Source of the DNA: Dallia pectoralis
Taxonomy: Eukaryota; Chordata; Actinopteri; Esociformes; Umbridae
Direction of reading: 5' to 3'
Assembly: GCA_029465975.1 (NCBI GenBank)
Contig: CM055728.1
Span: 7,380,721-7,444,720 of the forward strand
DNA length: 64,000 bases
Shown here: positions 58,746 through 64,000 of the stretch, piece by piece
Numbering within the stretch: the stretch's first letter is position 1
Layout: the number at the start of each line of letters is the position of its first letter
Position numbers and translations under genes: made by a program
The notes under the pieces: generated by a model
Seen by the model: the letters and a program-made list of their open reading frames with translations, nothing else
Databases searched by the model: none
Told to the model about the DNA's origin: nothing

Positions 58746-60848
58746 GCAGGACATGCATAGATAGCTAATACACCTCTATCTGAACTCGGCATCGCAGAAA
58801 GAAATGCTTTGAGCGTCCTGGGGGTGGCACGTCTAGTGTGTGGCACGCGCGCGTGTGTGCTTTTAAGTTGTGCGTCTGGATGTGCGTTCGTACACACAGG
58901 TTTTTTTTCTGGGAGAGAATAAAGGTTGACGGTGAAACTGGGTACGCGATGAGCCTGGTCAGGACTCGTTGGTTGGCCTTCGGTTAAGATGTCGGAACGC
59001 CTTGAGGTCATCGAGTGTCTCCCGTAAAGAGGTGGTCCATAATAGGAGCAACATCAAAGAACAGAATGACCGGGCCTGTTATATAGGCAGTGTCATTACA
59101 ATAGCCAACCCGAACACCAAGTGGTCGAAGGCCATTGGATTTCACAGCATCGAAATTCATAAAACTACCACTTTAGGATCTTTTTATTGGATAAGTACTC
59201 ATAGCCACATTTCTCTGGAGACGGCGGTAAGCGAGTGTTCTCTTTCCTGCAGTGGTGTGGGTTCTACTGAGCCTGTAAAAGCACGATAAGGTGCCGCGGC
59301 GATAGCATACATGAGAAATCACTTGACAGGATTACGGTTTTCAGATGCAAATCCGACGGGGTTTCAAGAAGACTCTCAAATCCAATCTGGGAATGTCAGT
59401 TGCATCGATTCGGCGAAGAACTCAATCACAATTGACGTTTAGCAAATAACCCTATCGGTTCCCTAGCCTACGGGATTGCTTAAACTGCCATTGACCACTG
59501 CATATTGCCTATCGTTTCAAGGAAACAGGTCTGGCCGTTGAACAATAGATTATGCCACCGGGGGGGGGGGCTCAAATGCCAATCAAACAAGTCAATCAAT
59601 GTGTCTGTCGGTGAATCCCAGAAGCTATCAGACCCAACATAACATGAATAACGAATAACGTGAATTCCCCGGTTCGCCTTGACAGAACGATGGAAAAAAA
59701 AATCCTAGTCCTCGTCGTTCTTTTTGTTGACCGTCGTCATGTTTCCTCTTCTAGTCTCACGATGTCGTGGACGTGCCGTCTGCCCCCGCGGTCCACGTGC
59801 TGCCCTGTCTTTTACCGAAGGCAGTGGGTTAGGTCCATGTCGGTACGGCTGGTTAACCCGCTACGGGGGTAGTGGTCCGATCTGGCTTCTGCTGCCGTGA
59901 CGCTCTGCTCTGTTTGTGCTCTGGAATACATGTCAGACTGCGACACCTCAGACGATCGGGACAGGGCCTCGCGCCGCTGCCTGAACTCGGGAACGAGGAA
60001 GAGAGAGACGAGTGCGGTTGAGTGGTCGAAGAATCAAAAGGGACACTGTTCGGGGATGTCTGCGTAAGGGCTCTGGCAGCCAAACGCGTCTCAGGTTTTT
60101 GAGATCTGCAGACTTTTCTTGTGAATAGGAATGTTTTTTTTTCTTTTTTAAAAAAACATTCGAACCAACTGTTCTCCTCCCTTCCAGATTGAGCTCGTCA
60201 CAGCGGCTCTCGAGCTGACTCAGACAGTTCCGCCAAGCCCTTCTGCTACCCAGCACGCGTTTCGATTAACCTCGAACCTAGCGCCTAAACCCTATACGTT
60301 TGGAGTAGAGCACATTGGCCAACCACCCGAAATTTGTTTGCAGGTGTTCAACTCCCCGCAAGCAGTTGATGGAGCCTGACAAAAAGAGGGGACCCTGTCC
60401 TACAGTATCGCCACACGCCCAGAACACCGCCTCCTCTAGAGTCTCGGCCACTGCCGATATGCTCCGATCAAGATTCTACCTCTTAACCTCTTGACTGCAA
60501 CGAAGCCATAACACCACTTATTTTTTCTACTGGCTCACCAATTTGTGTATACACAGTTCTCAATCTGGAATGGTGAAGCATGTGCTGTATCTGGAGATCT
60601 GCTTGTCGAAGAGGCCTAATAGCAAAAGCAGTTATACACACCTAGATCCCAACCAACACAATATATTTGTCAGCACTGGCATGGACTGGGTTTGATAAGA
60701 GGGCAATTAATAATTCCCCAGAGTTGGTTCAGATCAGGCAGAGATCGGCCACTGTCTCCCCAGCTGATGAGAGCTTTTTATTTTGTTCTGACAGCGACGT
60801 CTAGGCTGGTACAGGGTGGCCACCCAAGCGGGTAAAAAGGGCTAGAGT

Positions 60849-60849
<1 letters not shown>
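58746..60849. other. Intron DNA, no gene recognised
   Basis: Moderately CG-containing unique DNA (especially 59700-60260) with a G run at 59562. ORFs under 110 codons without domains. Confidence 0.4.
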
Positions 60850-60886
<37 letters not shown>

Positions 60887-60890
60887 AAAG
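60850..60890. repeat. (GA)n microsatellite
   Basis: Perfect GA dinucleotide run of about 35 bp, followed by purine-rich sequence to about 61070 including a G run at 61024. Confidence 0.95.
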
Positions 60891-61531
60891 CAAATTCAAA
60901 GTGGGAATGTAGTACGGAAATAGACAACAGCGAGAGGGAACAGACAGAAATAGAGGGGAAGTGAACAGAAAATATGAATTAGGATGGAATTCAGAAAGAT
61001 AGACAAAAAAGAAGAAAATAAAGGGGGGGGGGGTGGAGATGCAGAAAGAGAGGGAAGACTGTAGCTGGGGTGTTTTTTGATGCTGCTGCGGTCTGTATGT
61101 AATTACAGGCCCTCGGTGGAGAACGCTCTGTAAGCAGGCGACAGAGAGGCAGAGATAAGATAAGATCGTAGAGGCTCATCCACTTTGTCGACACCATTAG
61201 GGGAGGAATGGGGCCGGGCGACGGCGCTCTCTATTCGCGGACGAGAGATCGACACAGGGAGACGGATAAAGAAGGAAGGAGAGAGACAGGAGGAGAGAGG
61301 GAGCGAGGGCAGACGCCGGGAATCATTGAAATGCAGGCCAGTGTGTTGTGGCCACAACGGTGGAGTTGGACAATGAATGTGTCAGGCCCCCTCCGTTCTC
61401 CAGGTGTAGCTAGCAAAAACCAGCTCCTATCCCACCAAATAACCTGTCAGGCAGACAAAGACCAATGAGAACAATGAGGCAGGCCAACCGTTACGCTGTG
61501 TCAGCCTACTCTGTCGCTGACGTAGTGTCTG

Positions 61532-61558
<27 letters not shown>
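61532..61558. repeat. (CA)n microsatellite
   Basis: Perfect CA run of about 26 bp. Confidence 0.95.
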
Positions 61559-61562
<4 letters not shown>

Positions 61563-62899
61563 TACTAGGTGTTACGGCCCGTCACTGTCTACGTGGTAAA
61601 AAATGTGTTTTATTCATAATTCAGTTATTCTGTTATAATGATTTGCGGCATCGACATCGCTGCTAGACATTTTTATTTTACGTAATTTATCCGATGCTCT
61701 CATCCAGAGTGATCCGTGGCGTTGATTGCAGACAAACTGTGAAGCCCGCTTTGGTTTTAGATAGCCATAATCATTTTAAAATGTTAACAATATATCAAAT
61801 GACATAATAACATAGTACTCGGGGGCAAATCTTTTGCTTGGAATGATGCCTGAAGCCTGTGAGCCGTCGTCTCCACAGATGCACTTCTGTGTTCGTTCTC
61901 CCACTGTTACATCATTAATGAAGACATGTGAGCCATATTTCAGGCACTATGCCGCTTGTTCTGCTCCACATTTTCCTCGCGCCGTCACTCTGGCACTCAT
62001 GTTAACATTTGTCCCATCTGACCGCGATGCCATTTTCCAGGTTTTCTACGGTACTTTTGGGCAATTATTGGGCCATCCTGTTATACAGTTTCTACGCCAT
62101 GCTGTTTTAGAAAATTGTGTTTTAACGCGTTGTGGTCTAGTTAAGCCTTCAGCGAGGGCAGCTGCTGACACTTTTAAGTCCACCATCTTAAATGGGTTCC
62201 TACGTCTACTAAGTAATTTGCCTTGCTAAGCCCATTGGTTGCTTTTTCTGAATGCAGATTTTTGGCCACATTGTTGATTTTTCGACTGTCTGAACATATT
62301 TTGATTTATCTGCTAGCTTGACTTGTATTGGCACGTCTTTGACATGTTATCTAAAGGATTGATTCAATCCAATATGGACGACGATATCTTCAAATTAAAG
62401 TTGACAGCCACTTCACTATCAATTACACGATCAACAAAGTTTCATTTGAAATCCAGCGCCGGCACACACAGCTACGATACTGCAGTAAAATTGTATCACT
62501 GTCCCAGAACATGCGGTACAGAATATTCCGGGCAATGAATACCTTTCAAAAATGTGACAGCTCGACTGGGACATTGGTGTAATGATGCTGTCAAACACCT
62601 GACACCTGTACAGTAGATCCCGGGGATATCCTGACTAGATGGTCTCTGCGAGTGTCACGCCAAAATGATTATTCTCTCACCTTTGAGCCATGTCACAGTT
62701 TCTATCAACTGGGTTAATCCTTTCAGAATGTTACATTCAAGCGATAGTCTCGTTTCTGCTCCACCGTTTGCTACGATACTAAAAAAAGCAAACCTATAAA
62801 GTTGCCCATTCGGAGTGCAAATATCCTATCAGTTTAGCAGATTAACAGATGGTTTAAGTCTTTCAACAGCGTTAGTTTGTTTCAATGTACGTCTGGGTT
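61559..62899. other. Intron DNA, no gene recognised
   Basis: Contains a 131-codon plus-strand frame (61834-62229) with no recognisable domain; treated as unsupported. Confidence 0.4.
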
Positions 62900-63070
62900 T
62901 CTCTCAGAGATGGTGACTCTTTGCAACTCGAACTCAAGCCCCACTTTAGTCGCACACACAATGACTTCAGACTTAACTTGAGACTCGTCCTCAAAAGACC
63001 TCAGACTTGACTTGAGATTCGTCCTTAAAAGACTTCTCATCGGACTCGAGATGCAGGACTCGTGAACAAT
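62900..63070. repeat. Imperfect direct repeat rich in ACTTGAGACTCG words
   Basis: CTCAGACTTGACTTGAGATT and TTCAGACTTAACTTGAGACT are two copies about 38 bp apart (near 62963 and 63001), each followed by CGTCCT.AAAAGAC. This resembles a widespread fish interspersed repeat; family not assigned. Confidence 0.5.
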
Positions 63071-63803
63071 CTTTATTTTTAGGAAACCTCTGATGACCTG
63101 AATGTTCTTCCTCTTCCTCCGTAACCTAGAACATTCCACGTAATATCTGCTGCGCGCAGCCACACGTGACAGAGAATATCAATAACAAACATGTTAACCA
63201 ATCATCATACTCCTTGGCTTTAAAACTTCATACAACAAGGCCCAAACAAAAGAAGATAAAGGAGTTAACCACATCTAATTTCATCAGGCATCTTAAAACG
63301 CACACCGAAAGTTTTGCAAACATGTTTAGCTCAACATTGGCCATCTTCTTGCTTTAACTTTGACCATCGTTGACTGACGGTCGTTTTGCTGGATATTATG
63401 AAAAGGTGAATGAGCGTTTGTTTGCTACGTTTCAGTTTTATTTAGTTAACGTTTCACTTGATTTGAGAGTACGCTGTATGTGTTGACTTACAGTAGTTTA
63501 TAAGCTGTCATTAGTTGTTGACACATTGCACATTACATAGTTGTGTGTAAAATAAATAACAAATAATTGATTTAATTAGTTAGTGAACTGTAGTGTGTTA
63601 ACCTTGTAGCATGTAGCTATAATATGTTGTTTTGAATTTTGCACTAATTAGTAGGGTGTTAATTATGGCTTCGTGAGGTGTAACATGCTCTGTATTTGTC
63701 CACTGAGTCTGCACAATAGGAGGCAAGCGAGTCCTTTCTTCTTCAGTACCTCAATATTTGGTCTGTAATGTATGTTCATATTACAAGAGGAGTTACAGGA
63801 AGA
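63071..63803. other. Intron DNA, no gene recognised
   Basis: AT-rich; nothing supportable. Confidence 0.45.
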
Positions 63804-63849
63804 GTTGGTGTAGCTCAGTGGTAGAGTGCAGGCTTTGTATGTACCATGT
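63804..63849 (+). pseudogene. tRNA-Ala-like 5' half, interrupted by an LTR
   Basis: GGTGTAGCTCAGTGGTAGAG followed by TGCAGGCTTTGTATGTACC matches the acceptor, D-arm and anticodon-arm half of a vertebrate alanine tRNA (A-box TAGCTCAGTGG intact). The anticodon triplet would be TGT instead of TGC. The 3' half (T-arm, B-box) is missing where the LTR begins. It could be a tRNA pseudogene or a tRNA-SINE head. Confidence 0.6.
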
Positions 63850-64000
63850 TGTAACGATGCTGGATGGGTGTAGTGCAGGTTGAGCCAAGTGCAGAGCCGT
63901 AGGATCCGTTTAACGGGTATTATTTAATGATAAACACAAAACAAACCGTAAACGGCGAAAAGACTATACTGTGAAATGAAATCAAAGTGCGCATATAGCG
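63850..64000 (-). mobile_element. LTR of family A, cut by the window end
   Basis: Starts TGTAACGATGCTGGATGGGT and continues with GTGCAGAGCC, AAACCGTAAACGGCGAAAAG and CTATACTGTGAAATG, the same order as in the 50005 copy. Its other end lies outside the window. Confidence 0.7.

Noticed and set aside
61834..62229. 131-codon plus-strand frame
   Set aside because: No domain, signal peptide or codon pattern that distinguishes it from chance.

Overview
The window is eukaryotic, AT-rich and intron/intergenic in character. It looks like a teleost fish chromosome, probably from the salmoniform/esociform side of the tree. The reasons are dense Tc1-like transposon relics, a DIRS-type retrotransposon, hAT elements, salmonid/pike-type tRNA SINE tails and many long minisatellites. 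Species assignment is inference.

Only one host protein-coding exon is well supported. It is the first coding exon of a group III metabotropic glutamate receptor (38010-38519, + strand), best matched to GRM7. It has a strong start context, a signal peptide, the beginning of the glutamate-binding domain and a phase-0 GT donor. Just upstream are a probable 190-bp 5'UTR intron (37653-37842), two very short upstream ORFs and a CpG-richer stretch that is the likely promoter/5' exon. Everything to the right of 38519 is then intron 1 of this gene, running off the window. Everything to the left of about 36.9 kb is upstream flank.

Layout. 1-3.0 kb: minus-strand DIRS-like retrotransposon, cut by the window edge, with a frameshifted gag-like region but a reverse-transcriptase frame still open to the edge. 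4.6-7.9 kb: three LTR-like units (one weak, one with a near-matching and one with a perfect 5-bp target duplication) and a deleted Tc1. 8.18-10.1 kb: 55-copy, 35-bp minisatellite, stop-free in all six frames. 10.3-11.5 kb: two further tandem blocks. 16.1-19.1 kb: a SINE tail, a 32-bp minisatellite that appears to have grown out of that SINE, then a decayed Tc1 transposon. 20-36 kb: mostly unique sequence with six more tandem arrays, a SINE and another Tc1 relic. 36.9-38.5 kb: the GRM7 5' end. 42-55 kb (intron 1): a complete small LTR element with a Tc1 nested in one LTR, a hAT-Charlie fossil, and a 51-bp satellite carrying two independent insertions with readable target-site duplications. 55-64 kb: mostly unexplained unique DNA, simple repeats, a tRNA-Ala-like half sequence and the start of another LTR.

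No operons, CRISPR arrays or bacterial features are present. I found no new multi-gene system. The value of the window lies in its nested repeat history and in the 5' architecture of the receptor gene.
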